Shown: one piece after another, positions 34,867-35,796 of the stretch
Position numbering within the stretch: position 1 is the first letter of the stretch
Layout: every line of letters starts with the position of its first letter
Assembly: GCA_016875925.1 (NCBI GenBank)
Contig: VGOO01000003.1
Location: forward strand, 1 to 35,796
DNA from: Chloroflexota bacterium
Lineage (GTDB): Bacteria > Chloroflexota > Dehalococcoidia > GIF9 > UBA5629
Length of the DNA: 35,796 bases
Direction of reading: 5' to 3'
Made by a program: the position numbers and the translations under genes
The notes under the pieces: generated by a model
The model's input: only the letters and a program-made list of their open reading frames with translations
Databases searched by the model: none
What the model was told of the DNA's origin: nothing

Positions 34867-35784
34867 TTATGTGCTCCTCACTAGTAGTATTGGGCTGTTA
34901 GCCCCGCCCAATACCTTATCGGCTATGCTTCCCAGCGCCCAACGGCCAAGCCCTGAGCGACCATGCGTAGCCATTACAAGAAGGTCGAAATTGTTCTTGT
35001 TGGCGTAGCCAATGATGGCCTCGGCTACATTGCCTGTAGGCACTTCTGTGTGTGTGGTTAGGCCTTCTCGCTTTAACTCATCTTCCACCTTGCTCAGGTA
35101 GGTCTGGCATATCACTTTGCAGCGTTTGGTCTCGTAATCCAGGTATTCTTCCCAGGTCATGGGTGTAGGTGGAGGATAAGTGTAAGGGGGAAAGAATAAT
35201 TCGCAGACTCGGAGCAGGGTAAGCTCAACAGATTGCTTTCCAAATTGTTCGGCTAGCTTGCCAGCATCTTCTAGCGCCTTTTCTGCCCGCTCTGAGCCAT
35301 CAAGAGGCACCAGAATCTTCATCTTTTGGCCCTTTTTGTGCAGGCCTTTCTTGGAAGCGCTGGCCCTGATGAGCCATACTGGCACAGGCGACTCTTGAAG
35401 TACTTTGTCAGCAACGCTACCTCGTACCCAGCGCTTGACCCCGGAAAGGCCATGGGTAGCCATCACAATCAAATCCATTTTGCTCTTCTTGGCATAGTCT
35501 ACGATGGCATCGGCTGCTTTCCCCATCACTACCTTGGCCTCTGCCGTTTCGTGATACCTCTGCTTGCTCGCTAGATGGTTAAGATAGTCTTGAGCAGCAG
35601 CCCTAGCTTCTGATTCGATTTTATCCTTGAAAGCAGTTTTGGCCATGATAACTTCCAGCGGTTGAACTGCATACAGAAAAGTTATCGCAACAGGGTTGTT
35701 GGCTGTGGTAAGTGCCTCGACATGTGGCAGCACGCATTCAGCAACATCTGAACCATCGAGTGGAACCAGTATCTTGCTATACAT
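34867..35784 (-). CDS. Tandem universal stress protein (two UspA domains)
   Basis: The 305-residue cytosolic protein consists of two Usp domains (about residues 1-145 and 152-305), each beginning ILVPLDGS. Both carry the ATP-binding G2xG9xG[ST] pattern (THGLSGVKRWVRGS and THGRSGLGRWALGS), so both halves may bind nucleotide. The minus-strand SD AAGGGGG precedes the ATG by 5 nt, and the window ends only 12 nt beyond the start. It converges with the repeat lipoprotein gene 15 nt away, with no terminator hairpin recognised between them. Usp proteins affect survival under starvation and stress; no specific role can be assigned. Confidence 0.95.
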   Translation of the reverse strand: MYSKILVPLDGSDVAECVLPHVEALTTANNPVAITFLYAVQPLEVIMAKTAFKDKIESEARAAAQDYLNHLASKQRYHETAEAKVVMGKAADAIVDYAKKSKMDLIVMATHGLSGVKRWVRGSVADKVLQESPVPVWLIRASASKKGLHKKGQKMKILVPLDGSERAEKALEDAGKLAEQFGKQSVELTLLRVCELFFPPYTYPPPTPMTWEEYLDYETKRCKVICQTYLSKVEDELKREGLTTHTEVPTGNVAEAIIGYANKNNFDLLVMATHGRSGLGRWALGSIADKVLGGANSPILLVRST

Positions 35785-35796
35785 AATTTCCCCCTT

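Overview
The window looks like a chromosomal stretch from a monoderm-type bacterium of the Chloroflexota, most likely Dehalococcoidia-like. The grounds are several large secreted BNR/Asp-box proteins resembling the putative S-layer proteins of Dehalococcoides, export adaptors carried as lipoproteins with no TolC-type outer-membrane partner, many two-component genes, and mosaic dispersed repeats of a kind I associate with that class. This placement is inference; no rRNA or other phylogenetic marker beyond a glycyl-tRNA synthetase is present.

Layout. (1) 1-1266: the 3' part of a PAS/histidine kinase/receiver hybrid. (2) 1342-2623: promoter, cobalamin riboswitch with a perfect transcription terminator, and a BtuF-like corrinoid-binding lipoprotein with no BtuC/BtuD beside it. 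(3) 2624-2940: about 300 bp of non-coding mosaic dispersed repeats. (4) 2941-11734: three large surface-protein genes (BNR propeller, Ig/InlB-like membrane protein, second BNR propeller). (5) 11978-14026: a MoxR-type ATPase and a CoxE-type VWA protein. (6) 14072-22996: a two-component system next to a small zinc-ribbon protein, a small secreted protein, two paralogous HlyD/MacA-like lipoproteins and a MacB-like ATPase and permease. Four transcription units here are preceded by the same 11-bp direct repeat TTAACA-N5-TTAACA, each 9 nt upstream of a -10-like hexamer. (7) 23016-26284: purine salvage genes hpt and ade, and a FabK/nitronate-monooxygenase-like flavoprotein. (8) 26306-31057, minus strand: glycyl-tRNA synthetase, a sensor kinase, a NarL-type regulator and a stand-alone receiver. 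(9) 31199-34851: a shortened, lipid-anchored third BNR propeller paralogue and a lipoprotein with five tandem ~80-residue repeats. (10) 34867-35784, minus strand: a tandem UspA protein.

How it fits together. The most coherent possible system is region 6. The response regulator probably recognises the TTAACA direct repeats, which resemble the PhoP box of Bacillus subtilis. It would then control its own operon, the two small proteins and the lipoprotein-MacB exporter, forming an envelope-sensing export regulon. The second theme is a cell-surface family: three propeller paralogues that share a propeller core but use different anchors (C-terminal membrane helix or N-terminal lipid), plus partner proteins built from related Fn3/Ig-like modules. 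Several genes have a promoter -10 element so close to the start codon that leaderless or near-leaderless mRNAs are likely.
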